Shown: piece after piece, positions 7,858 through 17,295 of the stretch | How the letters are laid out: every line of letters starts with the position of its first letter | Position numbering within the stretch: position 1 is the first letter of the stretch | Assembly (NCBI GenBank): GCA_902763505.1 | Contig: CACWSO010000006.1 | Span: 56,240-120,239, forward strand | DNA: 64,000 bases | Direction: 5' to 3' | Origin: an uncultured Eubacteriales bacterium | Lineage (GTDB): Bacteria; Bacillota; Clostridia; Peptostreptococcales; Anaerovoracaceae | Position numbers and translations under genes: made by a program | The notes under the pieces: generated by a model | The model's input: the letters and a program-made list of their open reading frames with translations, nothing else | What the model was told of the DNA's origin: nothing | Databases searched by the model: none

Positions 7858-10422
7858 CTATTTCCACCCGTGGAGCATAGCCAGTGTCGTTTCGTAATCT
7901 GCCTTGCTCTGGTAGGCTTCCATGATTTTTGCGCTGATGGAAGTATCTCCAATCACAACTGCTCCTGCGAATACATCATGCAGGAAGTACAGTTTGATGT
8001 AGGTCAGCGTCCTTGGGTCGTCCACTTCAAGGGTCTTGTAGAATTCGCCTTCCTTCTTGCCGGTGTCTCCCATGGCGAAGAGGTCGATGCCGAATCCAGT
8101 GAAGCTGACTGCAGGTGTAATGCCTTCGTATACGAGGTCATCACCAACTGCATTGGCTCCGGCTACACGGCCCATCTCGACGGCCTGATTCCAGATGCCG
8201 ATGGATACGCCGCCCACGGCTGCCACATCTCCTGCCGCATAGATACCAGGCAGTGATGTTTCCATCTTGTCATTGACATTGATGAAGCGCTCTGCAGCGG
8301 CACCTGCATTCTGCAATACCTGTACATTTGCCTTTGTGCCTGTGGACAGGACAACCAGCTGCGCCGGCAGTTTCTCTGTTTCCAGCTGCACGCCGTCGGC
8401 TTCGATGCCGTTGATCTTAGCGCCGGTCAGAACGCGTATACCCTTGGCTTCCGCCGCTGCTTTCAGAACCTGTGAGCCAGTCTGATCCAGCTGACGTCCC
8501 ATGAGAGCAGGCGCCATTTCAACGACTGTGACGTTCCGTCCTGTCTTGATGAACTCAGAAGCTGCTTCCAGTCCCAGTACGCCGCCGCCGATCATAACGA
8601 TGTCCTTTACCTGCGGCAGCAGATTCTGGATATCGATGATATCTGTCACCTTGCGGATTACCTTCACGAATGGCTGATCTGCGCCCGGAATCGGCGGAAC
8701 AAAGCTCTCTGCGCCTGTCGCATAGACCAGTCTGTCGAAGCTTCTGCCGCTGCCGTCGGACAGCGTCAGCGTCTTCGCATTGTTGTCAATCGCCGTTACG
8801 GCAGTGCCGAAGGTGACCTTGATGTTGTTGCTGACATACCAATCCGGTGCTTTTGTAATAAATCCCAGAACGTCCGGTTTTGCCAGGATGTTCTTGGTCA
8901 GCATCGGTCTGTTGTAGCACGGCAGATCTTCGTTTGTGATGATTTCGATAGAAGCTGCATGATTTCTCTCACGTGCTGCTTCTGCCGCTGTAAGGGCAGC
9001 TACGCCGCCGCCTACGATGATCACGTTCAAAGGCTCCGTGCTGGTAAATCCGGTATTCGCAACACTGACAGGCACAAACTGCTCCGGTCCCACTCCGCAG
9101 ATCGGACAAGCGGAAGGCGGTACATCGCCATAAACGACTTCCCCGCAGACCAGGCACTTCCATGCCTGTGCGCCGCCTGTTGCAGGCGCTTCCTTCTTGC
9201 CGGATTTCTGCGCATCCCAGTGAGCCTTTGCCTTTAAGCCAAATCCATAACCGAAATCAAAGGCCTGCTGCATCTCGATTGGGGACGGTTTGAACTGAAC
9301 GCGGAAGCCTTCTTTATAGACATCCATATTCAGCTGATGCAGACGCTCAATCAGATGAGGCACGCCCTCTCCGGACCATCCGTATGCGCCAAATGCTGAC
9401 GCCGGTTTGCCGCCGTGCGTACCTGCAAAAATCGACGTCGTCAGATCCCAGATCGGTTTCAGGGCCTCTCCGAGGACAGTCGGCGTTCCGAAGAGCAGTC
9501 CGTCTGCCCAGTACATTTCACCAACAACTTCTCCTGCATCTGCATAGACCATGTCGTAGGCCTTGATTTCGATGTCAGGACAAGCCTTGCGGATACCATC
9601 TGAAATGACATCTGCCAAAGTCTTTGTATAACCATATGCCGCGACATACGGCATGACAACGACCGGATGCTGGTTTGGATTGACTTCTGTAGACCAGTCT
9701 CTGTAAACCTCGATCCAGTGCGGAATATCCTGATCAAGGACCGGACCGTGTCCCGGACAAATCATCGTGATGTTCTTGTCCTTGATCTTCTCAAGGGCTT
9801 CCAGAACATACGGCTTGAACGGTCCGATAATATTGTCGTAATAGTACTTCATCATCCGCATGGAGTTGTCCAGATCCGTTACGGTGGACTGGAGGATTCC
9901 CGGATGACTGTAGTGATTTCCGAAGGAATCGCATGGTACCAGGACGCCGTCCTCACGGATATAGGTCCACATCGTATCCGGCCAGTGCAGGTTCGGTACG
10001 ATCATGAACTCCAGCGTCTTATCGCCCAAAGGCAGAACATCGCCATCGCTGATTGGAATCGAACTGAACTCACGATTGCTGACTGCCTTCATGAAGCTCA
10101 GCGCAGTTGGTGTTCCCACCAGTTTGATTCCAGGATTCAGGTCGATGATCCGTTCAGCTGTGCCGGCGTGATCCGGCTCGGTGTGATTGACGATCAGATA
10201 ATCGATGTCCTCGATATTGATCAGCGTCTTCAACTGAGCGATATACTCATCTGCCCACTTTTCTTTGGCTGTTTCAAAAAGGGCAGTTTTCTCGCTGCCC
10301 TTCAGAAGATACGAATTATAGGTCGTACCAAAGTCAGTGTGCATAATGATATCAAAAACTTCCAGATCCGGGTCCAGGATTCCTGCCCAGTAGAAGTTCT
10401 TTCTTAATTCCATTGTGCTCAT
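7858..10422 (-). CDS. Flavodiiron protein fused to rubredoxin and NAD(P)H:rubredoxin reductase
   Basis: 854 residues in four modules. Residues 1-250 form the metallo-beta-lactamase-like diiron domain with the HxExDH motif (His80, Glu82, Asp84, His85 in VNHTEPDHAG). Residues 255-400 form an FMN flavodoxin domain (YGYTKTLADVI). About 424-460 is a rubredoxin (CLVCGEVVYG, then CPICG). Residues 470-854 form an FAD/NAD(P) reductase with NVIIVGGGVAALTAAEA and VMIGGGVLGLEAA. Such single-chain enzymes pass electrons from NAD(P)H to the diiron site and reduce O2 to water or NO to N2O without an external partner. The AGGAGAG ribosome site fixes the start. It is 29 bases after a flavoprotein gene and lies downstream of the choline operon, where oxygen removal would protect CutC. 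Confidence 0.9.
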   Translation of the reverse strand: MSTMELRKNFYWAGILDPDLEVFDIIMHTDFGTTYNSYLLKGSEKTALFETAKEKWADEYIAQLKTLINIEDIDYLIVNHTEPDHAGTAERIIDLNPGIKLVGTPTALSFMKAVSNREFSSIPISDGDVLPLGDKTLEFMIVPNLHWPDTMWTYIREDGVLVPCDSFGNHYSHPGILQSTVTDLDNSMRMMKYYYDNIIGPFKPYVLEALEKIKDKNITMICPGHGPVLDQDIPHWIEVYRDWSTEVNPNQHPVVVMPYVAAYGYTKTLADVISDGIRKACPDIEIKAYDMVYADAGEVVGEMYWADGLLFGTPTVLGEALKPIWDLTTSIFAGTHGGKPASAFGAYGWSGEGVPHLIERLHQLNMDVYKEGFRVQFKPSPIEMQQAFDFGYGFGLKAKAHWDAQKSGKKEAPATGGAQAWKCLVCGEVVYGDVPPSACPICGVGPEQFVPVSVANTGFTSTEPLNVIIVGGGVAALTAAEAARERNHAASIEIITNEDLPCYNRPMLTKNILAKPDVLGFITKAPDWYVSNNIKVTFGTAVTAIDNNAKTLTLSDGSGRSFDRLVYATGAESFVPPIPGADQPFVKVIRKVTDIIDIQNLLPQVKDIVMIGGGVLGLEAASEFIKTGRNVTVVEMAPALMGRQLDQTGSQVLKAAAEAKGIRVLTGAKINGIEADGVQLETEKLPAQLVVLSTGTKANVQVLQNAGAAAERFINVNDKMETSLPGIYAAGDVAAVGGVSIGIWNQAVEMGRVAGANAVGDDLVYEGITPAVSFTGFGIDLFAMGDTGKKEGEFYKTLEVDDPRTLTYIKLYFLHDVFAGAVVIGDTSISAKIMEAYQSKADYETTLAMLHGWK

Positions 10423-10451
10423 TGTAACTCTCCTAAAAGTACTAAGAGTAC

Positions 10452-10994
10452 CTAAAAGTACCGGCCGATTTTTTCCATGCCCGGAATGGCAGGTGTGTTC
10501 TGCACTGCACCAGCCTCAAAGACACTTGGTACGACTATGTGGCCTTTGTTCTCCCAGTGCATCAGCTCGGCGGTCTTCTCATATGATTTGACCAGCGGAT
10601 CAAATACGTCCATTTCGTTTGCTTCTCCGCAGACAACCAGGATGCTCTCCTTCACGCGTGTCTGCTTGCCGGAGCAATAGAACGAGAAGCACTTATCGAT
10701 GGCGGCTTTCAGCCCTGCCGGCCAGTTGAACCAGTACAGCGGCGTAAAGATCGCGATTGCGTCCGCCTGCATCAGATATCCTGAAAACTCAGCAAAATCA
10801 TCTGGAGCAGCGCAAACGCCTGTCTCAGCGCACGCCTGACAACCGATACAAGGGCCGATCTGCTTTCTGCCGGCATCAAAACGCAGGACCTGATTGCCTG
10901 CGCCGGCGACACCACGAATAAAGGCATCTGCCAGCTGGTCGGAATTGCCTCCGACTCTCGGGCTGCCGGTCAATACTAATATTGTCTTACCCAT
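10452..10994 (-). CDS. Flavodoxin-fold NAD(P)H-dependent FMN reductase-type protein
   Basis: 180 residues. The start VLVLTGSPR type signature is present (ILVLTGSPRVGGNSDQLAD), binding FMN phosphate, followed by CIGCQACAETGVCAAPDD, a cysteine set found in iron-sulfur flavoproteins of anaerobes, and FTPLYWFNWPAGLKAAIDK. It probably shuttles electrons. It is co-directional with the flavodiiron gene (29-base gap), and no promoter is obvious in the 29 bases between it and the hairpin at 11024, so it may depend on read-through from the choline operon. Confidence 0.8.
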   Translation of the reverse strand: MGKTILVLTGSPRVGGNSDQLADAFIRGVAGAGNQVLRFDAGRKQIGPCIGCQACAETGVCAAPDDFAEFSGYLMQADAIAIFTPLYWFNWPAGLKAAIDKCFSFYCSGKQTRVKESILVVCGEANEMDVFDPLVKSYEKTAELMHWENKGHIVVPSVFEAGAVQNTPAIPGMEKIGRYF

Positions 10995-11023
10995 TGCTCT
11001 ATGATCCTTTCAGACTACAACAA

Positions 11024-11056
11024 GACAGCGCAGGCAGGTTCTCTGCCTGCGCCGTC
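11024..11056 (-). terminator. Hairpin after the choline operon
   Basis: Arms GACAGCGCAGGCAG (11024-11037) and CTGCCTGCGCCGTC (11043-11056) with a 5-base loop. On the minus strand it is followed by TTGTTGTAG, a poor T-tract, so it may terminate only partly and let transcription reach the flavoprotein and flavodiiron genes. Confidence 0.6.
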
Positions 11057-11094
11057 TGACCTTATTTTATCTGAATGTCAAATAAGTGCTTTCT

Positions 11095-11400
11095 TTAGCC
11101 CTGATCCGGCTGCTGTGGGTTCTTTGGATCCGGCAGGATCTGCTCTACCTCGATGTGAGGTCTTGGAATTACGTGAGCGTGGAGCAGCTCGCCAACTCTC
11201 TGAGCAGCAGCAGCGCCAGCATCTACGGAAGCCTTGCAAGCGCCTACGTCGCCTCTTACCATAACGGTAACGAGTCCGCCGCCTACAAAGTTCTTACCGA
11301 TCAGGTATACGTTAGCAGCCTTTACCATAGCATCTGCTGCTTCGATGGATCCGATCAGTCCTTTGGTTTCGATCATTCCTAATGCATCATATTTTGCCAT
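11095..11400 (-). CDS. BMC-H microcompartment shell protein
   Basis: 101 residues, a single BMC domain of the PduA/CutN hexamer type. Hallmarks are [43 protein letters not shown] and AHVIPRPH. Hexamers tile the shell facets and their central pores pass small substrates. A short Pro/Gln-rich tail follows. It is the last gene of the choline operon, after pduL. It is one of four ordinary BMC-H genes in the locus. Confidence 0.95.
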   Translation of the reverse strand: MAKYDALGMIETKGLIGSIEAADAMVKAANVYLIGKNFVGGGLVTVMVRGDVGACKASVDAGAAAAQRVGELLHAHVIPRPHIEVEQILPDPKNPQQPDQG

Positions 11401-11469
11401 TTTAAGTTTCCTCCTGTTTCTGAAAACTGTTTTGTTTTTACGATTTTATCTGTTATCTAAGTGTTTGAT

Positions 11470-12147
11470 TTACTTAATAAGCTTGAATGTTGTGTCGGAT
11501 GTGATTGCTAATGCATTTGCTTCTTCTGTATCCACATGGCATTCCAGTGCGTGACCTTCGCCGGCTCTGATCGCGACGTTGCCCAGGACGCCGCATCTTG
11601 GTCCGTCAAATTCGATCGAGACGGTCTGACCATTGGTTACGCCGTAGGCTGCAGCTTCTGCTGCTGTCATGTGAATATGTCTCTGGGCGACGATGACGCC
11701 CTCGGACAGTACGACAGTTCCCTTAGGACCGACCAATGTCGCTCCCGGAGAACCTGCCAGGTCTCCAGACATTCTTGTCGGAGGCTTGATTCCCAGCTTA
11801 AAGGAGTCTCCGAGAAGTAATTCAACTTGTGTTGCTTTACGAATCGGTCCTAATACACGAACCTTCTCTAACGCTCCTTTTGGTCCGACAATCGTAACTG
11901 TCTCCTTGCTGGCGAACTGGCCAGGCTGCTTCAGATCCTTGATCTTGGTCAGCTCATATCCTGGCCCGAACAGAACGTCCATATCCGCCTGTGACAGATG
12001 TAAATGTCTGTTGGAGATGCCCACCGGAATCGGTTCTACGCCACAGGCTGCCGGTGCAGGTGCACTTGCAGCAGGCGCAGCGCCGTTGCTGTAGTTGGCG
12101 GCCACCTCTAAGATCTGTTTCAATAAAGCTTCGTAATCCTGTGCCAT
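11470..12147 (-). CDS. pduL: PduL-type phosphate acyltransferase
   Basis: 225 residues. After an N-terminal amphipathic helix (MAQDYEALLKQILEVAANY) and an Ala/Pro linker, typical of a shell-targeting peptide, come the two barrel halves with the zinc ligands: PVGISNRHLHLS and VIVAQRHIHMTAAEA. The enzyme converts acetyl-CoA plus phosphate to acetyl phosphate, recycling CoA inside the compartment and allowing ATP formation outside. It starts 1 base after the stop of the aldehyde dehydrogenase gene, so both steps are co-expressed. Confidence 0.93.
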   Translation of the reverse strand: MAQDYEALLKQILEVAANYSNGAAPAASAPAPAACGVEPIPVGISNRHLHLSQADMDVLFGPGYELTKIKDLKQPGQFASKETVTIVGPKGALEKVRVLGPIRKATQVELLLGDSFKLGIKPPTRMSGDLAGSPGATLVGPKGTVVLSEGVIVAQRHIHMTAAEAAAYGVTNGQTVSIEFDGPRCGVLGNVAIRAGEGHALECHVDTEEANALAITSDTTFKLIK

Positions 12148-12148
12148 A

Positions 12149-13882
12149 CTATTCTCCTCTCAAAGCCTTTGTCATTGATTCGATCATTGCATTGAGCTGC
12201 TGTGTATCAATTGGCTTTGTCAGATCCGGTCCAACCGGCGGCACATTGACTGGTGCTGCCTGCATTGTTGCACCCTGATTCTGAATGGCCTGCGGTGACG
12301 GAGCACTCAGTACATCGTTTACTGTGAACGGTGTTCCGCATCCGCCGCAGCTTGGGCTGTAGGAAACAAATCCTGAATTGTTTGCTACAGGAGCCGGTGC
12401 AGGAGTTGCCGGAGTCAGCGTTGGAACTGCTGCCGGAGCTGCCGGTGCCGGTGCAGCTGGTGTGCAGGCGCCGATTCTCTCCAGTTCAGCTGTATGTGTC
12501 CATGTAGGATCCTGCTGAATCAGTGTTGTAACGTCCTTGATACCATAAGCGACTCTCTTGATGTTTACCAGGTGCATCGGAGTAACGTTCTCTGATACTG
12601 AGCTGCCGCCCCAGGTTCCGCATCCGAGTGTGAATGACGGAGCGAGACCAGTGCTGGCACCAACGCCACCCATTGTGCTTCCTGTGTTGACAACGATTCT
12701 CGAAGCAGGTTTTGCCGAGAATTCCAGAACCATGTTTCTATCCTCTGTATGGATACTCATGGTGTGTCCGATACCATTCTGCAGCAGATCCTTTGACAGA
12801 TCACAGGCTTCTCTCCAGTCTTTTACGACATAGAATGCCAGAACACTTGTCAGCTTCTCATAGGAAAGCGGATATCCATCGCCTACGCCTCCCTGCGGTC
12901 CGAGAAGGACTTTCGTTCCTTCCGGAATGCTGATACCTGCTGCATTTGCAATGACCTGTGGGCTGCGGCCTACGAACTTAGCGTTCATTGCGTGACCACC
13001 GTTCTTGAACAGAAGCTTGCAGACTTTGTCTGTTTCTTCTTCTGACATGAAGTAGCCGCCCTGACGCTTGAATTCAGCGATGACCGCGTCCTTATTGCAC
13101 TCTTCACATACGACTGACTGTTCTGATGCACAGATCGTGCCGTAGTCGAAGCTCTTGCTTGTGATAATGTTTGTAACAGCTTTCTGAACATTTGCTGTTC
13201 TTTCAATGTATGCTGGTGAGTTTCCTGCACCAACACCCAGTGCCGGTTTGCCGGCGCTGTATGCTGCCTTAACCATTCCCGGACCACCGGTTGCGATGAT
13301 GACCTTGACATTCTTGTGATGCATCAGTTCATCTGTCGCCTGCATGGAAGGCATGCTGCAGCATGCGATCGTATTTGCCGGTGCTCCTGCCTGTACGGCA
13401 GCTTCTGCCATCAGCTGTGCTGCTCTCAGCGTGCACTTCTTAGCTGATGGATGTGGTGAGAAGATGATTGCGTTTCTTGCTTTGACTGCAATCATCGCCT
13501 TGAAAATCGCTGTGGATGTTGGGTTTGTGGATGGAACGATACCCATAACCAAACCTACAGGCTCAGCAATCTTAATGATTCCAGTTGCCGGGTCTTCTTC
13601 GAGGATCCCGGATGTCTTCATGTTCTTAATCGACTGATAGAGTATTGTAGAAGCCAGATGGTTCTTGTATGTCTTGTCGGCAACTTTACCGAAGCCGGTT
13701 TCTTCGACTGCCATCTGTGCCAGTTCTACTGCATGCTCTTCAGCGACGCGGACCATGTTGACCAGAATCTTATCAATCTGTTCCTCAGTATATGTGGCGA
13801 TCTGTTCAGTTGCGATCTGTCCCAGACGCGCCATGTCTCTGACTTCCTGAACGGAACGAAGATCATAATCCATGTTGTCCAT
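12149..13882 (-). CDS. CoA-acylating acetaldehyde dehydrogenase of the microcompartment (CutF/EutE type)
   Basis: 577 residues. The aldehyde dehydrogenase core (1-460) has the catalytic Cys251 in [11 protein letters not shown] and the cofactor segments [14 protein letters not shown] and [14 protein letters not shown]. It oxidises the acetaldehyde released by CutC to acetyl-CoA with NAD. The C-terminal 110 residues are an Ala/Pro linker, a CGGCG patch, and a terminal helix [17 protein letters not shown] that looks like an encapsulation peptide. The AAGGGGGA ribosome site supports the start. A second homologue in the same operon lacks the catalytic Cys, so this copy is probably the working enzyme. 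Confidence 0.92.
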   Translation of the reverse strand: MDNMDYDLRSVQEVRDMARLGQIATEQIATYTEEQIDKILVNMVRVAEEHAVELAQMAVEETGFGKVADKTYKNHLASTILYQSIKNMKTSGILEEDPATGIIKIAEPVGLVMGIVPSTNPTSTAIFKAMIAVKARNAIIFSPHPSAKKCTLRAAQLMAEAAVQAGAPANTIACCSMPSMQATDELMHHKNVKVIIATGGPGMVKAAYSAGKPALGVGAGNSPAYIERTANVQKAVTNIITSKSFDYGTICASEQSVVCEECNKDAVIAEFKRQGGYFMSEEETDKVCKLLFKNGGHAMNAKFVGRSPQVIANAAGISIPEGTKVLLGPQGGVGDGYPLSYEKLTSVLAFYVVKDWREACDLSKDLLQNGIGHTMSIHTEDRNMVLEFSAKPASRIVVNTGSTMGGVGASTGLAPSFTLGCGTWGGSSVSENVTPMHLVNIKRVAYGIKDVTTLIQQDPTWTHTAELERIGACTPAAPAPAAPAAVPTLTPATPAPAPVANNSGFVSYSPSCGGCGTPFTVNDVLSAPSPQAIQNQGATMQAAPVNVPPVGPDLTKPIDTQQLNAMIESMTKALRGE

Positions 13883-13930
13883 ATGCTATTCCCCCTTGGA
13901 AAGTCTAACTACTGTAATGGTTTCCCGTTC

Positions 13931-14272
13931 TTATTTTTTCAAGAACGCTTTGAACTCATCGATGAGTACCTTCTTGTTGGCATTCCTGATTTCTCTGCCG
14001 GCAATTCCGAATTCACCATTGAATTCTCTGGCCAGTGATCTCAAGTCAACGACTTTGACCTTCTGGAGCGCTTCCAGCGCTGCATCGACGCCGTACTTTT
14101 TGACGGCTGCTTCCAGAGCTTTACGGTCCTTTGGTGGTTCAGGCAGCTCTTCTGCTGCTTTCTGTGCAGGCTTCTCAGGTGCCTTCTCCGGCGCCTTTTC
14201 CGGTACCTTCTCTGGTGTCTTCTCAGGTGCCTTTACTGGTGCCTTCTCAGGTGCCTTTTCCGGTGTCTTCAC
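13931..14272 (-). pseudogene. Lys/Pro-repeat linker plus C-terminal helical domain, out of frame with the preceding shell gene
   Basis: The frame carries about eight KAPEK/KTPEK-type repeats, then a 60-residue helical domain (VDLRSLAREFNGEFGIAG, then NKKVLIDEFKAFLKK). The only start is a GTG at 14272 without a ribosome site, but the frame stays open back to 14317, where it meets the acidic end of the BMC-H gene. Reading LGDTPDPEPTPTEPAV from 14317 continues the acidic tail naturally. Loss of one T in a TTT run (TTA to TAG) would split an originally single 228-residue protein. I treat it as the detached 3' part of the shell gene. It may instead be reached by frameshifting or reflect a sequencing error. 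Confidence 0.55.
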
Positions 14273-14313
14273 CGCTGGTTCAGTTGGTGTAGGTTCCGGA
14301 TCAGGCGTGTCGC

Positions 14314-14616
14314 CTAATCATCCTCCTCTTCATCGTCGTCCTTGATGTGCTTAACGATGAGACCATCCAGAGTTTCATGTGGACGAGGGATAACATGTGT
14401 GGAGACGATTTCTCCGCCCATTCTCATAACGGCTGCTGCTGCTGCATCAACGGATGCCTTGCAAGCTGCAACGTCACCTGCGATGGTGATCGTTACCAGA
14501 CCGCCTTTAACGAATGTTCTCTCAACGAGAGTAACCTCAGCTGCCTTCAGCATAGCGTCGGCGCTTTCGATTGCAGGTACGAGACCTCTAGTTTCAATAA
14601 ATCCAAGTGCTTTCAT
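14314..14616 (-). CDS. BMC-H microcompartment shell protein (possibly truncated)
   Basis: 100 residues with one BMC domain: ALGFIETRGLVPAIESADAM, VKGGLVTITIAGDVAACKASV and THVIPRPH. After the domain comes an unusual acidic tail (HIKDDDEEEDD) that ends at a TAG overlapping an open -1 frame encoding a Pro/Lys-rich linker and helical domain. Shell proteins with such extensions occur in other microcompartment loci, so this may be the N-terminal half of a longer protein. Its AAGGAG ribosome site is good. Confidence 0.9.
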   Translation of the reverse strand: MKALGFIETRGLVPAIESADAMLKAAEVTLVERTFVKGGLVTITIAGDVAACKASVDAAAAAVMRMGGEIVSTHVIPRPHETLDGLIVKHIKDDDEEEDD

Positions 14617-14667
14617 TTTGAATTCTCCTTTTCAATAGAATAACGTTTCCTAGTAGTTTAGTAACGA

Positions 14668-15351
14668 TCAATACGTGCAGTAAAATACTTTAGCTTTTGT
14701 ATTTCCGCTGCTGAATATTACCTTGGAGCCCTTCTGTATGAACAGGCAGTCTCCAGGATATGCTGTGTGTGGTACACCGTCTACTGTGACGGTCATGTTG
14801 CCTTCTACGACATAGTAGATTTCCTGTGGTTCTACATCCCAGTTGAATGTGCACTGATCTACTGTCATAAATCCGGCATTCATAGCGCTGTCTACGTCTG
14901 CGCCAATCAGTTCCTGATACTGCACCTTGCCGTTGTCAGCAGGGTTTTCCAGTTCCAGAACTTCCATTTTGATTCCGCCGCCGCGGACGAGCTTGAAACC
15001 ATTTGCGTTTTCAGCCGTATACGGGGCTGCTTCTGCGGGAGCCGGAGCTTCGAAACAATCGTTCAGAAGTCCCTGTTCCGTCATTTTCTTCAGAGCATTG
15101 TATATCATCTCAGTGCTCAGTGCGTCGCCTCCTGCCGGTGCGGCTGCCGGTGCTGGCGTCGGTGCTGGTATGCATGCTGAATACGTTGCAGTCGCAGTCG
15201 GTGCTGCTGTACAATCTGTTACTTCCAGACCATTGTACTTGATAGCGTCCCGAGCTGCCGGTGTAACGATGGTGTTTTCATCGATACATACCGAATGTCC
15301 GCCCTGTGCGATGAGATCCTTTATGCTCTTCTCAGTGAGTAAGGTTTTCAT
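14668..15351 (-). CDS. eutQ: EutQ-like cupin protein
   Basis: About 227 residues. The N-terminal part (LLTEKSIKDLIAQGG, then TPAARDAI) is the short domain shared by EutQ and EutT N-termini; a long Ala/Pro linker follows; the C-terminal 120 residues are a cupin ending in IYYVVEGNMTVTVDGV and DCLFIQKGSKVIF. EutQ of ethanolamine systems has been reported to have acetate kinase activity and a role in shell assembly. I use the ATG at 15349-15351, with AAAGGA upstream; a TTG nine codons earlier is also open. It lies between BMC-T and BMC-H genes. Confidence 0.85.
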   Translation of the reverse strand: MKTLLTEKSIKDLIAQGGHSVCIDENTIVTPAARDAIKYNGLEVTDCTAAPTATATYSACIPAPTPAPAAAPAGGDALSTEMIYNALKKMTEQGLLNDCFEAPAPAEAAPYTAENANGFKLVRGGGIKMEVLELENPADNGKVQYQELIGADVDSAMNAGFMTVDQCTFNWDVEPQEIYYVVEGNMTVTVDGVPHTAYPGDCLFIQKGSKVIFSSGNTKAKVFYCTY

Positions 15352-15395
15352 CGGTCTTTCACATCCTTTCATCAACCAAACTATGATTTCTTAGC

Positions 15396-15944
15396 TTACA
15401 ATAATGACTCAATCAATCTATCTGAAGGTGATGGAATCACCTCAACATTGACAAGCAGTCCCTTTTCCTTTGCAATCGCCACGCCGGCGTCTGCACCTGA
15501 CTGCACTGCGGCAACCTCACCGGTAAATGTGAAGTACGCCTTGCCGCCGATTCCGTTGCCCAGACGAAGTTCGATTGCTTCGACCTCACCTGCCTTCAGG
15601 CATTCATCGGCAGCGATGATCATGGATGCCAGTGAGAATGATTCCATGATTCCTACTGCTTCCATGTGGTCCGGCATGGTCGCACATGTAATTGCAGGGA
15701 ACACTGAATCGCTGACATTCGGAATGACTATGGAATCAACATAGTATTCCTCAGCAAGCTCCTCACCAAGTCTTACAGATGTCTGGACCGCGGCCACGTC
15801 TCCGGTCACGATCGTGATGTATTTGCCTGGGCAGGAAGTGGTTGAGGATACGATTTCAACTTCGGAAACCTTAACCATCTGGTCCGCTACATAGATGCCC
15901 CGGGCAATACTGGTGAATTCGACCATTCCTATCGCTCTTTGCAT
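15396..15944 (-). CDS. PduT-like BMC-T shell protein with FeS-pore cysteine
   Basis: 182 residues with two tandem BMC domains (1-90 and 93-182: AVGIMESFSLASMIIAADE). It aligns with PduT, which forms trimers with a 4Fe-4S cluster in the central pore held by Cys38 of each chain; here Cys38 stands in SSTTSCPGKYIT at exactly that number. The cluster could carry electrons across the shell. The PduS-like gene lies 1 base upstream, the same pairing as in propanediol systems. Confidence 0.92.
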   Translation of the reverse strand: MQRAIGMVEFTSIARGIYVADQMVKVSEVEIVSSTTSCPGKYITIVTGDVAAVQTSVRLGEELAEEYYVDSIVIPNVSDSVFPAITCATMPDHMEAVGIMESFSLASMIIAADECLKAGEVEAIELRLGNGIGGKAYFTFTGEVAAVQSGADAGVAIAKEKGLLVNVEVIPSPSDRLIESLL

Positions 15945-15945
15945 T

Positions 15946-17277
15946 TTATACCCTCCTTATGGCAATATACTTATCTGTAACTTCTGTAACCTGTCCCGAA
16001 ATGCTGGCGTGAATTGGTGCGCCCAGTGCCTTTTCTGGGATCTGTCCTATCATCTGTCCGACACTGACGTTCTCTCCGACGCTTACGATCGGTGTGCACG
16101 GTGCGCCTACATGCTGGCTCAGAGGAATCTTCACCTCTGCAGGTGCAACTGTCTGTGTCGTAACAGGTGCAGGTTTATCAAATGCCTTCAGCCCAAGCCT
16201 TGCTATCAGCCGCTTGCTCGGCACCAGTCTGAAGGATCTTGAAATACGTGCTTTGTACTGTTTTTCTTTATCCGGCTGATACTTGATCTTCTCTGCCATC
16301 ATCTCATTACGCAGTCTCAGATTGTTCAGACGCGGATGCAGATTTGCCGGACATGAGAAGTATTCACAAAGGTTACACTGGCAACATAGCTGTGCCATCG
16401 TCTTGCCCTGAACATCGTCCAGTCCGTAGTTCGTGATGCGCATTGTCTTGTGCGGCTCCATATCGTGTCCAATCAGGAATCTCGGACAGAGATCCGTACA
16501 CATACGGCACTGCTCACATGTCGCCCTGTTGACTTTGCGGGCCTGATCCAATGTGCATGACTTTTTACGAATCAGCGGATGATTCTTCTTCAGGATAACG
16601 TATCCTTTGTTCTTCTTGACGACGGAACCGTTCCTGTCTTCCAGCAGCGGACCCATCATCGGACCGCCATCGATGATTTCATACTCTGAGAAATCCTCGA
16701 TGCCTGACTGCTTCAGAACATCCATAACCGGCGTTCCAACAGGAACCTTGAAAGTCTTCCGCTCAGGAATATCTCCTGCCAGGGTCACCCATGTTTCCGT
16801 TACCGGCTGTCCCTGGGAAGCGAGGTAAACGTTCATGGCTGTCTCTGCATTCAGTACAACGCATCCGCACATGATCGGAATACCTGTTTCCGGAACTGTC
16901 CTGCCGGTCAGTTCATAGACGAGAACCTGTTCGTCTCCGGCTGGATAGATGTCAGGCAGAATGCCTACAGACACATAGTCTCCCAGGCCGAGCCGTGCGA
17001 TGGTGTCTTCCAGAATCTGAATGACATCACCGTGCTTGCCTTTGATTCCTATAATTGCCTTTTTCGCATTGACCTGACGGCCTGCCATTTCGAAGCCGCG
17101 GATGATTTCCTCAGGGTACATGGCCATAATCTGCTGGTCGACCCTGAGCAGCGGTTCACATTCCGCTCCATTGAGAAGAATATATTCCGCCTCTGCGTTC
17201 AGTTTAACGTGGGTCGGGAACCCGGCGCCGCCGGCTCCGATGATTCCTGCGTCCCTTACCTGATCTAGCAAACTCAT
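15946..17277 (-). CDS. PduS-like RnfC-family flavo-iron-sulfur oxidoreductase
   Basis: 443 residues. The N-terminus has the NADH/FMN loop DAGIIGAGGAGFPTHVK; an SLBB domain follows (LAGDIPERKTFKVPVG); two 4Fe-4S clusters are bound by CEQCRMCTDLCPR and CCQCNLCEYFSCP; the C-terminus is a barrel-sandwich domain. PduS in B12-dependent compartments reduces cobalamin, but this locus needs no B12. A role in moving electrons from compartment NADH through the FeS shell protein encoded next door is more likely. Inference, not shown. Confidence 0.88.
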   Translation of the reverse strand: MSLLDQVRDAGIIGAGGAGFPTHVKLNAEAEYILLNGAECEPLLRVDQQIMAMYPEEIIRGFEMAGRQVNAKKAIIGIKGKHGDVIQILEDTIARLGLGDYVSVGILPDIYPAGDEQVLVYELTGRTVPETGIPIMCGCVVLNAETAMNVYLASQGQPVTETWVTLAGDIPERKTFKVPVGTPVMDVLKQSGIEDFSEYEIIDGGPMMGPLLEDRNGSVVKKNKGYVILKKNHPLIRKKSCTLDQARKVNRATCEQCRMCTDLCPRFLIGHDMEPHKTMRITNYGLDDVQGKTMAQLCCQCNLCEYFSCPANLHPRLNNLRLRNEMMAEKIKYQPDKEKQYKARISRSFRLVPSKRLIARLGLKAFDKPAPVTTQTVAPAEVKIPLSQHVGAPCTPIVSVGENVSVGQMIGQIPEKALGAPIHASISGQVTEVTDKYIAIRRV

Positions 17278-17295
17278 CTTTTCCTCTCCTACTTG

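Noticed and set aside
14150-14280. Short regular repeats that might suggest a CRISPR array or microsatellite
   Set aside because: They are codon-level repeats encoding Lys-Ala/Thr-Pro-Glu-Lys units, with no spacers between them.
14310-14325. Programmed -1 frameshift at the end of the shell gene
   Set aside because: There is an internal GAGGAGG that could stimulate slippage, but the bases read by the last codons (GAT GAT) give poor re-pairing in the -1 frame. Kept only as a less likely option.
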